In this document: positions 7,002-16,414 of the stretch, piece after piece | Layout of the letters: the number at the start of each line of letters is the position of its first letter | Position numbering within the stretch: position 1 is the stretch's first letter | DNA from: JAGOUU01 sp964387745 | GTDB lineage: Bacteria > Pseudomonadota > Gammaproteobacteria > JAGOUU01 | Length of the DNA: 24,774 nucleotides | Reading direction: 5' to 3' | Assembly (NCBI GenBank): GCA_964387745.1 | Contig: CAYLXL010000033.1 | Coordinates: 1-24,774 of the forward strand | Translations under genes and position numbers: made by a program | The notes under the pieces: generated by a model | What the model was told of the DNA's origin: nothing | The model's database searches: none | What the model saw: the letters and a program-made list of their open reading frames with translations, nothing else

Positions 7002-8753
7002 ATGGCTGATAATAACAATCACAATCCTGAAGAAATAGAATATCACCGTCAGGACCAGCGTAAACATTACAGAATCAATACTCCATTCTGGGTAAAAGTT
7101 GAAGGTAAGACTTATAAAACAGATAATTGGAGTGTCGGCGGTCTATCTTTAGATAATTTTCACCGTGAGATTGGTCCTGGTGAAGTTATAGAACTTAAGA
7201 TTCTGATTAAATTCCAAGATTTCAATGTCGGGTTTGATGCTAAAGCCAAAGCGGTTAGTACAGACAAAAATAAAACACGTCTTAAATTTATCGAGCTATC
7301 TGAAAGAAGCAAAAATATTTTACAATTCTTCAGTCAAAGTATCATCTCAGGACAAATGGTCGATGTAGAAGACGCCATAAAAAGAATTGATATCCCTATT
7401 AACTTACAAGAAGAAAATATTGATGACGCTAGAAGTGATAAACCGCCGTTTTTACGTTTGCCATTAAAGACTCTATTTTTCACCCTATTCTATTTAACCG
7501 CTGGGATTTTATTAATACTCTATATATCTCTTGTACTTTATTCAAACTTTGTTCATATGAAAATTGAATCAGCTGTAGTTAGCGCCCCTACGGAGACTAT
7601 TGTTTCACCGTTCGAAGGTAGCATTACTAAGCTTCATGTAGAACGTTATCAGGCGGTAAAAGATGGAGACCCGTTAGTTACTTTAAGAGATTACGAACTT
7701 GAACAGGAAATTGAAGTTGAAAAAACTAATTTAGCTAAAATCAAAGCTGAAGCTACTGTACGCTTAAAAGAATATGATTCTGAAAAAAGAGAACTCAATA
7801 TTTATAATCAAGTTGGTAAGAGCAGGCTTAAACAAGCAAAGGCTAACTTGCAAGCAACGATTGAGCGGCTACAAAATGCAACTGCGCAGCACGAACGCGC
7901 AAAAAAATTATATGCTAAACACTATATAGCTAAAGCAGTTCTTGATAAAGCTGAAGCTGATCATGACAGCCTAGTACACGAAGTCGATGCAGCTAAACAT
8001 GCTTTAGGTGTCGAAGTAACAGCAATGCAATTAATCACCAGCGGTCATTATTTTAGTCGCGATGAAGTAAAAGGTGATGTGCCGCAACTTAAAGCAGCAG
8101 CAGAACAAGGCTTGCGGGATGTTGCAGCTTCTGAAAAACGTATTGCTGCGTTATTAAAACAAATGACCTCAAGAACATTATATGCACCTTTTGATGGTGA
8201 GATCATTGGCATTTTCAGATCTGAAGATAATACTGTCAGTAATGGCGATAATTTAATGATGATCGAACGCAATGAAATGCGTACTATTACAGCTTTCTTA
8301 ACACAAGACGAACTAGTAGAGGTTAAAGCTGGTCAAGAAGTGTCAGTGTATATCCCTGCCCTCAAAAAACGTTACCAAGGTACTGTTAGCAAAATAGACA
8401 GAACCGAAGGCTTCTTAGATGAAGTAGATAGCGAATACAGACCTCGTACGATCAATGACCGCAGTGCAAAAGTTGAAGTTACTTTAAATGACTTCACATT
8501 AGAATCTGCTCGCAAGGTATTACGTCCTGGTATGCCTTCGATTATTTATATTAAACGTTCATTAATGGATGGCATAAGAAGCAGATTGCAACTATATTTC
8601 TCACCTGCAAATGATCCTAAACAAGATGCTTCAGGTATACCTAATATAGAACCCAAAAAAGCTGTGATAGCACCCAAAACAAACTTTAAAGTACATGAAT
8701 CAACCAGGGATAAAACAGTAATCAAAAAACCAATCCCACAATTGAGTGAATAA
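7002..8753 (+). CDS. Alg44-like inner-membrane protein: PilZ domain plus HlyD-type periplasmic part
   Basis: The 583-residue protein has three parts. Residues 1-120 look like a PilZ domain with both c-di-GMP-binding motifs: RxxxR (R20-R24) and NxSxxG (N42, S44, G47). One transmembrane helix lies at about 155-182. A membrane-fusion (HlyD-like) region follows, with a lipoyl-like half (PFEGSITKLHV), a long Glu/Lys/Ala-rich coiled coil at about 235-380, and a second lipoyl half (LYAPFDGEIIGI) leading into a beta-barrel. This is the architecture of Alg44, which activates alginate polymerisation by Alg8 when bound to c-di-GMP. The role here is inferred: c-di-GMP-controlled export or synthesis of a polysaccharide. 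The next gene makes the expected sugar-nucleotide acid, 6 bases downstream. The polymerase, epimerase and outer-membrane porin genes of an alginate cluster are absent nearby. Confidence 0.82.
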   Translation: MADNNNHNPEEIEYHRQDQRKHYRINTPFWVKVEGKTYKTDNWSVGGLSLDNFHREIGPGEVIELKILIKFQDFNVGFDAKAKAVSTDKNKTRLKFIELSERSKNILQFFSQSIISGQMVDVEDAIKRIDIPINLQEENIDDARSDKPPFLRLPLKTLFFTLFYLTAGILLILYISLVLYSNFVHMKIESAVVSAPTETIVSPFEGSITKLHVERYQAVKDGDPLVTLRDYELEQEIEVEKTNLAKIKAEATVRLKEYDSEKRELNIYNQVGKSRLKQAKANLQATIERLQNATAQHERAKKLYAKHYIAKAVLDKAEADHDSLVHEVDAAKHALGVEVTAMQLITSGHYFSRDEVKGDVPQLKAAAEQGLRDVAASEKRIAALLKQMTSRTLYAPFDGEIIGIFRSEDNTVSNGDNLMMIERNEMRTITAFLTQDELVEVKAGQEVSVYIPALKKRYQGTVSKIDRTEGFLDEVDSEYRPRTINDRSAKVEVTLNDFTLESARKVLRPGMPSIIYIKRSLMDGIRSRLQLYFSPANDPKQDASGIPNIEPKKAVIAPKTNFKVHESTRDKTVIKKPIPQLSE

Positions 8754-8759
8754 TATTTT

Positions 8760-10151
8760 ATGTCAAAATGTAATATTAGCGTATTTGGTATGGGGTATGT
8801 AGGATGCGTTACTAGTAGTTGTTTAACGCATTTACAGCATCAGGTCATAGGTATTGATATCTGTCAGCAAAAACTAGACTGTATCGCACAAGGGCAAGCT
8901 CCAGTAAAAGAGCCATTACTTAATGAATATATGACCTTGGGTATCAATAATAAATTATTAAGCGTTAGCAATAATCCTAATGAAGTCATAGCTAAAACAG
9001 ATGTAACTTTTATTTGCGTAGACACCCCTTCTAATTTAGATGGCAGTTGTAACCTTAATCCTGTTAATAAAGTAATGCAAGACATAGGTCTTGCTCTAAA
9101 GAAAAAATATTCTAATAGTACAAATAATAATAAACATATAATTATTGTTAGAAGCACCATTCCTCCTGGAACAATGGAAACTATAATTATTCCATTACTA
9201 GAAAAATATTCTAATCTGAAAGTAAATTTTGATTTCTTTGTATGTTTTCATCCTGAGTTTTTGCGTGAAGGCACAGCTATTTCAGATTTCTTTAAACCAG
9301 CCAAATACATAATCGGTGAATCTGATAACCCTATTAGTACCACGGCTTCTAATAAGCTTATAGATATATTAAATCTTGATGTTAATGACCGAAACACTAA
9401 TATTATCAAAACTACATTTAAAACGGCTGAATTAGTAAAATATACTGACAATGTCTGGCATGCTGTTAAGGTTACTTTTGCTAACGAAATTGGTACTATT
9501 GCTGAAAAATTTAATATTGATGCTCGTGAACTAATGGCTATTTTTTGCGCTGATCGAAAATTAAATATATCAGAACACTATCTTAAACCAGGTTTAAGCT
9601 ATGGTGGTTCTTGTTTACCTAAAGATCTCGAAGGGCTTAAAAACATAATCAAAAACTATAATATTAGTTTACCCCTATTGAACTCGATTGATGAAAGCAA
9701 CAACGCACATATTAATCGAATCTATAATTTCATCAATCAACATGCTCAAGGCAAAATAGGCTGGTATGGTATAACTTTTAAAGATAATACTGATGATTTA
9801 AGAAATAGCGTGCATTTAGAGATTCTTTCAAAACTAAGCAATAGCCATGATGTCAAATTTACTGATTATAACTTAGACCTAAAAAAACTAATGGTTAGTC
9901 AAGATACATTATTGAAAACCAAAATGCCTAACTACCTTGATCTTCATATAGAAAACTTTTTGGAATTATTAAATCATTCTGATACGCTAATTATTGGTCA
10001 TGCTATCCCAAATAGAAATTATAAAGCTGGTATAATCAATCATTCTAGAGTGTTAAATATTATCGATTTAACTGATAGTAATATGGACCTATTAAACAGC
10101 AAACATCATTATCAATATATATTTGATCGCTCAGCTGATAGCAAGATTTAA
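8760..10151 (+). CDS. algD: GDP-mannose 6-dehydrogenase-like (AlgD/UDP-glucose dehydrogenase family)
   Basis: It oxidises a nucleotide-sugar C6 hydroxyl to a carboxylate using two NAD+, supplying uronate for an acidic polysaccharide. The 463 residues show the N-terminal Rossmann motif GMGYVG (10-15) and the family motif HPEFLREG (164-171). The active-site segment YGGSCLPKDL has catalytic C285. The Leu-Pro-Lys-Asp form, and an N-terminus that aligns by eye with AlgD, favour GDP-mannose over UDP-glucose (usually GGSCFPKD), but the substrate is not certain. It follows the Alg44-like gene by 6 bases, so they are probably one transcript. Its last 4 bases overlap the convergent ycaR-like gene. The middle part is rich in Asn and Lys, as expected for an AT-rich genome. 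Confidence 0.8.
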   Translation: MSKCNISVFGMGYVGCVTSSCLTHLQHQVIGIDICQQKLDCIAQGQAPVKEPLLNEYMTLGINNKLLSVSNNPNEVIAKTDVTFICVDTPSNLDGSCNLNPVNKVMQDIGLALKKKYSNSTNNNKHIIIVRSTIPPGTMETIIIPLLEKYSNLKVNFDFFVCFHPEFLREGTAISDFFKPAKYIIGESDNPISTTASNKLIDILNLDVNDRNTNIIKTTFKTAELVKYTDNVWHAVKVTFANEIGTIAEKFNIDARELMAIFCADRKLNISEHYLKPGLSYGGSCLPKDLEGLKNIIKNYNISLPLLNSIDESNNAHINRIYNFINQHAQGKIGWYGITFKDNTDDLRNSVHLEILSKLSNSHDVKFTDYNLDLKKLMVSQDTLLKTKMPNYLDLHIENFLELLNHSDTLIIGHAIPNRNYKAGIINHSRVLNIIDLTDSNMDLLNSKHHYQYIFDRSADSKI

Positions 10152-10324
10152 AACCTGCTTTCTAAAACTCTCGCTTCTTCTTCTAGCATAATGGGAATTC
10201 CATCACGTATAGGGAAAGCAAGCTTATCATTGATACATATTAATTCTTGAGCGTCTTTTTGATAATCTAATTTTGCCTTACAAATAGGACAGACTAATAT
10301 TGCTAATAATTTTTTATCTAACAT
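10148..10324 (-). CDS. ycaR: Trm112/YcaR-family small protein (UPF0434)
   Basis: A 58-residue frame begins at the ATG at 10324 and ends at TAA 10148. It starts MLDKKLLAILVCPICK, followed by LAFPIRDGIPIML and ending LESRF. This matches the Trm112-like family, including the N-terminal LLxxLxCPxCK pattern and the central AYPIRDGIPVML-type motif. It has only the first Cys pair (C12, C15), as in other bacterial YcaR proteins. Its start overlaps the lpxK stop by 7 bases, so translation is likely coupled. In E. coli the order is msbA-lpxK-ycaR-kdsB, and the match in position supports the call. kdsB does not follow here; the next gene is the convergent algD-like gene, which it overlaps by 4 bases. 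Molecular role in bacteria is unclear. Confidence 0.92.
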   Translation of the reverse strand: MLDKKLLAILVCPICKAKLDYQKDAQELICINDKLAFPIRDGIPIMLEEEARVLESRF

Positions 10325-11433
10325 ATGTTATCTATTGCCACTTCTTTATTGTTTTCTTTATTGTTTACTTTAGTATTTTCTATATTTTTATTAACGAAAG
10401 CTAGACTTTTTTCACTGAATCTTTTGATAAACTCTTCTGAAAGCAGAAACTCTACTTTTAGAAAATAAATATTATGATAATTAACAATGTCACTCTCAAG
10501 CTCTTTGATTTTGACGGCGTCTTTCTCAGTGGTTAATATAACAGCATTATCTAATAATAATCTATTAAGCTCTTGGGATGTATGATTAAAATGATCGGGG
10601 TATTTATGGGTGATAATTTTTTCAATTTTGAGCTTTCCCAGTAAATCAATAAAGCTCTCGTTGTTACCGATTGCCGATATAGCATGCACAGTCTGTTTAG
10701 TATCCTGTAAAAAACTCAAATCACTCTTTAAGTTGGATTTTAAATTTATAAACCCAAGAGACCTAAGAGTTTTATTTAATACAAAATCTACTTGCTCTAA
10801 TCTATCTAATGGTTCCCTTAGCGGGCCTAGCGGTAGTAATTCTTCATTACCAAATTTTCGATTAGGGTCAATAACACAAATCTCTAAATTGCGATCTAGT
10901 TTATAATGCTGTAGGCCATCATCAGAAACAATAATATTACATAGCTGGTTATTTTGTAAGTATTCAACGGCAGAGACTCTGTTTTGTCCGACAACAATAG
11001 GACATAATGTATTGTTGTAAATCAACTTGGCTTCATCACCACATTGAAGACTAGAAGTAGTATTTTGGACTATATTAATTATATCTTCATGTTTATTAAA
11101 ATGGTTATTAAAATTGTTATTAGAACCATAACCTCTTAAGATAACTGCTGGACGCAACCCTAGAGTTTTCAGTAATTTAACCAGTGCTATAACGAGCGGG
11201 GTTTTACCATTACCGCCTACGGTTAAATTACCTACTACTATAACGGGTATCTGAGCGCGATAAGATGATAAAATCTTATGCTTATAAGCATACATTCTGC
11301 ATTTAATAATTATTTTATATATTATTGCTAAAGGTTTCAGCAATATATACCATAAGTTATATACGAGTTTTTTTGAAAAACTATTAGTTTTTTCCGGATA
11401 CCATATCGCTAAAACTCGCTGCTCTAGAGACAT
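10318..11433 (-). CDS. lpxK: Tetraacyldisaccharide 4'-kinase
   Basis: LpxK phosphorylates the 4' position of the lipid A disaccharide at the inner membrane. The 371-residue protein has an N-terminal hydrophobic segment (about 25-45) and a Walker A variant VGNLTVGGNGKTP (67-79). ILRGYGS and SDDGLQH are further family motifs. It is longer than the usual 320-340 residues because of an Asn-rich insertion (about residues 105-125) and a low-complexity tail rich in Asn, Lys and Glu, probably dispensable. The start overlaps the msbA stop by one base (TAATG), and the end overlaps ycaR, giving a tightly coupled msbA-lpxK-ycaR unit. Confidence 0.95.
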   Translation of the reverse strand: MSLEQRVLAIWYPEKTNSFSKKLVYNLWYILLKPLAIIYKIIIKCRMYAYKHKILSSYRAQIPVIVVGNLTVGGNGKTPLVIALVKLLKTLGLRPAVILRGYGSNNNFNNHFNKHEDIINIVQNTTSSLQCGDEAKLIYNNTLCPIVVGQNRVSAVEYLQNNQLCNIIVSDDGLQHYKLDRNLEICVIDPNRKFGNEELLPLGPLREPLDRLEQVDFVLNKTLRSLGFINLKSNLKSDLSFLQDTKQTVHAISAIGNNESFIDLLGKLKIEKIITHKYPDHFNHTSQELNRLLLDNAVILTTEKDAVKIKELESDIVNYHNIYFLKVEFLLSEEFIKRFSEKSLAFVNKNIENTKVNNKENNKEVAIDNIC

Positions 11434-13208
11434 TAAACTAGCACTTCCCTATTATTATCTACAGCATATTCGTTATCAAATTGTAATTTGTACAATTTAG
11501 AGTAACTGCCATTTTTCGCTAGTAGCTCACTGTGTGTACCTGTTTCTATTATCCGCCCACTGTCCATAACTACTATTAGATCACTATTTATAATAGTTGA
11601 TAGTCTATGTGCTATCACTAAAGTTGTTCTATTAGCCATTAAATTATCCAAAGCTTGCTGGATCTCACGTTCTACTTTACTATCTAAGGCTGAAGTAGCT
11701 TCATCTAAGATTAGGATAGCAGCGTCTTTATAAATTGCACGAGCGATGGCTAGTCGTTGTCGTTGACCGCCAGACAACAAAATACCATTTTCACCTATAA
11801 GAGTATCAAAGCTGTTTGGTAAGTTGGTTATAAACTCATAAGCACCGGCGGCTCTAGCTGCCGCGATAACTTGATCCATATCTATAATACTTTGGCCATA
11901 TGCGATGTTGCTAGCGATCGTATCATTAAACAAAACTACATTTTGAGAAACAATAGCCATCTGATCTCGTAAATTAGCTAATTTATAATCTTTAATGTTG
12001 ATATCATCTAAATAGATATCGCCAGTATAATTATCATAAAATCTTGGTAATAATTTAATCAACGTCGATTTGCCTGCGCCAGAATGCCCAACAAAAGCTA
12101 CAGTTTGTTTGGCTTTAATTTCTAAATTAATGTTATCTAAAATTAGTGCGGATCTATTAAGATAGTCGAAAGTTATGTTTTTGAATTGAATCTTACCTGG
12201 AGCTTTGCTGACGCTGTAAGTACCATTATCAACTTCTGGAGGTAACGAAGTGATGGCAAAGATGCTTTCGGCAGCGGCTAGGGCACGCTGCAAATAGACG
12301 TTGACATTAGTAACCTGTTTGATTGGCTTTAAGATGGCTGCCATGCCCATAAAGATAGCGGAAAAAGCCCCAGCACTTAAACCAGGATCAACTTTCCCAG
12401 TTAAAGCCACATACAACGTTAAAGCTAAGGCAGTGCCTCCAATAACTTGTACTGTAGGAACACTAATAGCTTTTACCAAAGCTTGACGCATTTCTCTTTT
12501 ATTATAGTGTTTTAATACTTGATCGACTCTGTTAGTAATAAATTCATAACCACCATAGATTCTAATCTCTTGCTGACCATCAATCCCCTCTCGAATGTTA
12601 TGCATGACGACGCCAATAGCGTCTTGAGTTCGATGGCTAATTTTCCGATAGAGCTTATTAATAACAACGAACAATATACCCATAATTGGTCCGCAGATAA
12701 AAAACACTAAAGTTAATCGCCAACTCGTATAAAGCATGCTGGCGAAAAGAAAGACGATTAAAAAACCTTCCCGAACAACATCAACAACTATATCAGTGCA
12801 AGCTTTATTTAATTGATCAGCATTATAAATAATCTTTGAGAGTAGCTCGCCAGAATTATGATTATCAAAAAAGCTGGTAGGTAAATTTAAATATTTCTTA
12901 AATAAATCTGAGCGAATATTAAGTATTAATCTGCGCGAAACCCAGGCCATGCCATAATCAGAAATAAACCCAAAAGCACCTCGGATTAAAAATAACAGGG
13001 GTATTAAAAACGGCAAATATTTAATAAACTCATAGTCGCGAGCGACTAAGCCTTTATCAACTAAAGGCTGCATGAGCGTAATGATATAGGCATCTACTCC
13101 TGAATGACAGACACTGGCAACTATAGATAATAAAAATAGTGGCCACATTGGTTTTACGTAGTTGAATAGCTTAAAGTATAGCTCTTTACTGTTTAGCTTG
13201 TTAGCCAT
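11433..13208 (-). CDS. msbA: Lipid A export ATP-binding/permease MsbA
   Basis: MsbA flips core-lipid A from the inner to the outer leaflet of the inner membrane. The 591 residues (E. coli 582) comprise a six-helix exporter domain and a C-terminal ATPase. The ATPase has Walker A GHSGAGKST (374-382), signature LSGGQRQR and Walker B ILILDEATSALD, followed by the H-loop IAHRLST. The adjacent lpxK makes lipid A specificity very likely rather than another ABC exporter. The gene is preceded by 142 non-coding bases, where exbD would be expected in related clusters, and a possible promoter. Confidence 0.95.
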   Translation of the reverse strand: MANKLNSKELYFKLFNYVKPMWPLFLLSIVASVCHSGVDAYIITLMQPLVDKGLVARDYEFIKYLPFLIPLLFLIRGAFGFISDYGMAWVSRRLILNIRSDLFKKYLNLPTSFFDNHNSGELLSKIIYNADQLNKACTDIVVDVVREGFLIVFLFASMLYTSWRLTLVFFICGPIMGILFVVINKLYRKISHRTQDAIGVVMHNIREGIDGQQEIRIYGGYEFITNRVDQVLKHYNKREMRQALVKAISVPTVQVIGGTALALTLYVALTGKVDPGLSAGAFSAIFMGMAAILKPIKQVTNVNVYLQRALAAAESIFAITSLPPEVDNGTYSVSKAPGKIQFKNITFDYLNRSALILDNINLEIKAKQTVAFVGHSGAGKSTLIKLLPRFYDNYTGDIYLDDINIKDYKLANLRDQMAIVSQNVVLFNDTIASNIAYGQSIIDMDQVIAAARAAGAYEFITNLPNSFDTLIGENGILLSGGQRQRLAIARAIYKDAAILILDEATSALDSKVEREIQQALDNLMANRTTLVIAHRLSTIINSDLIVVMDSGRIIETGTHSELLAKNGSYSKLYKLQFDNEYAVDNNREVLV

Positions 13209-13249
13209 GGGTGATTATTCAATAATAAATTTATTGGATAATAACATAT

Positions 13250-13277
13250 TCTATATGGTCTGTCGTGGGGTAGTCAG
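13250..13277 (-). promoter_or_regulatory. Possible promoter before msbA
   Basis: On the minus strand CTGACT (13277-13272) and TATAGA (13255-13250) are spaced by 16 bases, within the 142-base exbB-msbA interval. This could let msbA-lpxK be transcribed independently of comEC-exbB. The interval also contains a GTCTGT/ACAGAC inverted repeat (13258-13263 and 13297-13302). The evidence is only sequence resemblance. Confidence 0.3.
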
Positions 13278-13350
13278 GTTAGGATGCCTCAAAAGCACAG
13301 ACATTGGGATTAGAGCAATGCCCATACTTATTAGCTAAATAGTCTTTAAA

Positions 13351-13959
13351 TTACTTAATCCGGTCTTTAATACTATCTACTAGCTTGACTGATTCTTGCT
13401 GCATACGGAACGCGATTTCATCTAGTCTGCGTTGAAAAGTACGGTAGCAAACCAGGCTTGGTATAGCGATAACTAAACCTGCTGCCGTAGTAATCAAAGC
13501 GGTAGCAATCCCACCTGCCATAGTATTAGGATTGCCTATTCCTGACTCAGTTATTACAGAAAATACTTGGATCATCCCTATAACTGTTCCTAACAGACCT
13601 AATAAAGGCGATACTGCAGCTATCGTGGCTAGTAAATTTAAATTACTTTCTAAATTATGAATAATATTACGTCCTGTATTTTCTAGCTCATGTAAGATAA
13701 CCGCCCGTTCTTTTTTAATATTGGTAATCGCAACGATTAATAACTGACCTAAAGGGGAGCTGTTTTGAATTTCATTAAGTTTCTCTTGTGATAATGTCTT
13801 ATTCTTAAGATCAAAAATAATGGTCTCATTTAATCCTGCTGGCACGACTTTATTGTAGCGCAGCTTCCATGACCGCTCGATGATAATAGCCATCGCAAAA
13901 ACTGAACAAATCACTAGAGGAACCATCACCCAGCCACCAGCTATTAAGATACTTAACAT
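13351..13959 (-). CDS. exbB: ExbB/TolQ/MotA-family proton-channel protein
   Basis: The 202-residue protein has the ExbB/TolQ topology. One helix is near the N-terminus (about 8-27), followed by a cytoplasmic loop. Helices 2 and 3 form the conserved MotA/TolQ/ExbB core: SPLLGLLGTVIGMIQVF and GGIATALITTAAGLVIAIP. Such proteins form pentameric channels that use the proton gradient together with an ExbD/TolR partner to energise outer-membrane processes. In related clusters (for example Xanthomonas) exbB and exbD lie together before msbA. Here no exbD follows, so the partner must be elsewhere or missing. It lies 58 bases after comEC. Confidence 0.88.
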   Translation of the reverse strand: MLSILIAGGWVMVPLVICSVFAMAIIIERSWKLRYNKVVPAGLNETIIFDLKNKTLSQEKLNEIQNSSPLGQLLIVAITNIKKERAVILHELENTGRNIIHNLESNLNLLATIAAVSPLLGLLGTVIGMIQVFSVITESGIGNPNTMAGGIATALITTAAGLVIAIPSLVCYRTFQRRLDEIAFRMQQESVKLVDSIKDRIK

Positions 13960-14017
13960 AATTTTTTCCTTAAAATAAATCTTTGAATTAACTTAACTAT
14001 AGTTCAAAACTGTCTAT

Positions 14018-16345
14018 TTACCCTACCCGCGCAGTGTCAATATTTATCTTGTCATTTGCTACATGAACCCTAAGAGCGCCATTAACGTCTGTTCTATATA
14101 TTTTAATACCCAAGCGGTTATATCTTTCTATAATAGCATCATTAGGAAGTCTGTAAATATTATCTTGACCGACGCTGATTAAAGCATACTTAGGGTTTAC
14201 TTGTTTGATAAACTCAAGAGATGAAGATGTTTTGCTACCATGATGCGGGACTAGTAAAAGATCTGCCTGAAAGTCTTTTAGGTTTTCTAGAATATACTTT
14301 TCAGTTTTTTGTTCGATATCGCCAGTTAATAAAATAGCAGTATGTTTATCAGCAACCTTTAGGACACAAGAGCTATTATTTTTTAGGTAGTCTTGTGTTT
14401 CAGCTGTTTTGATAAAAGTAAAAGTAACGCCATCCCATTGCCAAGTTAAATTATTATTACAATAATCTGTTTTAATGTTATATTTGTTAGTCACTTTTTT
14501 GTTGTCATTGATACTACTGCTATAAAACAATTTAATATTCTTTGGTCTAATGTTTGTAATAATACTGTCTAAATTTGCGCTGTGATCTAAATCCCAATGG
14601 CTGATTACCAGCATATCTAACTGTGAATTATTCTCTAATAGCGAATTAGTAACAACTTTGTCACTAATATAATTATTTAATAATTTAGGGCCGGTATCAT
14701 ATAGTAATTGGTGGCTTTTGGTTTTTATTAATACAGACAGGCCCTGGCCTACATCCAAAACATCAATAATTACTCCAGGCTTTTTTTCGAACTGGGTGTG
14801 AATATTAAAATAGATCAAGAGGCTCAGTATACTAGCAGGCAGTTTTAATGGTATGCCGCGAGGAGCTAATATTAATCCCAAAACTAAAGTTAATAATAAC
14901 AAATCAAAAAAGCTATAATAAAAATAATTCTGTGAAAATAAATTTAGGCCACCCCAATCAGTAACTGTAGGCTTCTGCAAAAAATTTAAACAAAACATTA
15001 AATTATCTAATATAAAATTAACTAAGTTTAAGCAAGAAACTATTAATTTACCCAAGATAAAGCTATCCATAAGACAACTTACTAGTACTATAAATAATAT
15101 AAATAACAATAACGGAATAGTTAATAAATCAATCACTGGGATAGCAATAATATTAGCTATTACATAAAGCAAAGATAGCTTATTAAAATAAAATATTGTT
15201 ATAGGGATCAAAGCAATAAATACTTTAGTACAAACTTCACTGTGAGAAATTAAATATTTTTTAAATTTTTCTTGTATTTTTGTATGTTCTAAATTTAACT
15301 GATTGCCTTGTTCATTTGTATACATGTACAACAGCCAAAATGTTGCAGTATAACTCAACCAGAAACTGGCTGATATAATAGACAATGGATCATAAATTAA
15401 AACAAAAAATAAGCATAAACCAAAAATATTAATACTATGAATTCTTGAACACATGAGTTGCGTATAACAGCATACCGTAGTAGCAATTAAAGCTCTTTGT
15501 ATAGGAACCGAGAAGCCAGCCAGAAAGCTATAAAAAAATGTTATCAACCATGCAATAGTTAAGCTCCACCTGTTTTTATTAATCTTAAATAAATATAACC
15601 TCTCAAACCATAGAGTCTGGAATATTTTAGTGATCAGCATAAAAACTAATGTGATATGCATACCAGAAATCGCAATCAAATGCCCTGTCCCCGTGTTTAA
15701 AAAAGCCTGTCTCTGGTCTTGCGTCAGATAACCCTCCTCACCAAATAAGAATGCTAATATAAGGCCATTATTTGCGAATTGACGACTGTAATACAAAAAC
15801 TTATCGCATAAGATTTGTCTTACACTAGTCTCATTAGACACAAATTCAATATCTTTAATCGATACGCCTTTTAAGAAATTTCTTTTCTGTCCGCCGTCAA
15901 ATATACTGTTAGTAATAAAATTAATCGGGAGTTTCCTGAGCTGTAATTTTGTTTTGAAAGCAATTTTTTGATTTTGCTTAAGATTGATAGATGTACTCTC
16001 ATTGTATAAATTCAGATAAGAATAATTTGAATTTAAAATATTATTGATGTTGTTTATTTTTATTACGTAATGCGGATCAATTGATTGTACTGTGCCTGTA
16101 ATTTGAACTGGTTTATTATATAAAAAACTAACGAGCCATCGTTCACGAGTGATCTGATAATTAGAGTAACTTGCTAACGATAAGCCAATTAGGTAAGAAA
16201 TTAATGAAATCGAATATTTATTTTTTGGCCAAACAATCAAATTGAATATTATTAATAACGATAAAATTTTGTAATTTGGAATATGTGAATAACAATAAGA
16301 TGAGAGACAATCGCTGAGGAATATAAGACTGTAGATGAATAGCAT
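14018..16345 (-). CDS. comEC: DNA internalization-related competence protein ComEC/Rec2
   Basis: ComEC forms the inner-membrane channel for incoming single-stranded DNA in natural transformation. The 775 residues are full length. Several N-terminal helices and a soluble OB-like segment come first. The competence domain follows with FLNTGTGHLIAISGMHITLV and about ten helices. The C-terminal metallo-beta-lactamase-like domain has SHWDLDH (582-588), TGD and PHHGS motifs, compatible with a nuclease active site. The intact motifs suggest a functional protein. Position between lolD and exbB is a conserved gammaproteobacterial arrangement. Other competence genes are not in the window. Confidence 0.93.
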   Translation of the reverse strand: MLFIYSLIFLSDCLSSYCYSHIPNYKILSLLIIFNLIVWPKNKYSISLISYLIGLSLASYSNYQITRERWLVSFLYNKPVQITGTVQSIDPHYVIKINNINNILNSNYSYLNLYNESTSINLKQNQKIAFKTKLQLRKLPINFITNSIFDGGQKRNFLKGVSIKDIEFVSNETSVRQILCDKFLYYSRQFANNGLILAFLFGEEGYLTQDQRQAFLNTGTGHLIAISGMHITLVFMLITKIFQTLWFERLYLFKINKNRWSLTIAWLITFFYSFLAGFSVPIQRALIATTVCCYTQLMCSRIHSINIFGLCLFFVLIYDPLSIISASFWLSYTATFWLLYMYTNEQGNQLNLEHTKIQEKFKKYLISHSEVCTKVFIALIPITIFYFNKLSLLYVIANIIAIPVIDLLTIPLLLFILFIVLVSCLMDSFILGKLIVSCLNLVNFILDNLMFCLNFLQKPTVTDWGGLNLFSQNYFYYSFFDLLLLTLVLGLILAPRGIPLKLPASILSLLIYFNIHTQFEKKPGVIIDVLDVGQGLSVLIKTKSHQLLYDTGPKLLNNYISDKVVTNSLLENNSQLDMLVISHWDLDHSANLDSIITNIRPKNIKLFYSSSINDNKKVTNKYNIKTDYCNNNLTWQWDGVTFTFIKTAETQDYLKNNSSCVLKVADKHTAILLTGDIEQKTEKYILENLKDFQADLLLVPHHGSKTSSSLEFIKQVNPKYALISVGQDNIYRLPNDAIIERYNRLGIKIYRTDVNGALRVHVANDKINIDTARVG

Positions 16346-16414
16346 GTGCAGACTGATTGATACATGTAATCAAGTCATTATACACGCCAGGGTTTATATG
16401 CTCAATAATTAATC

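Noticed and set aside
13261..13330. Small RNA or structured element between exbB and msbA
   Set aside because: Only short, imperfect inverted repeats (GTCTGT/ACAGAC, GGGATT/AATGCCC) are present, with no T-tract; too weak to call.
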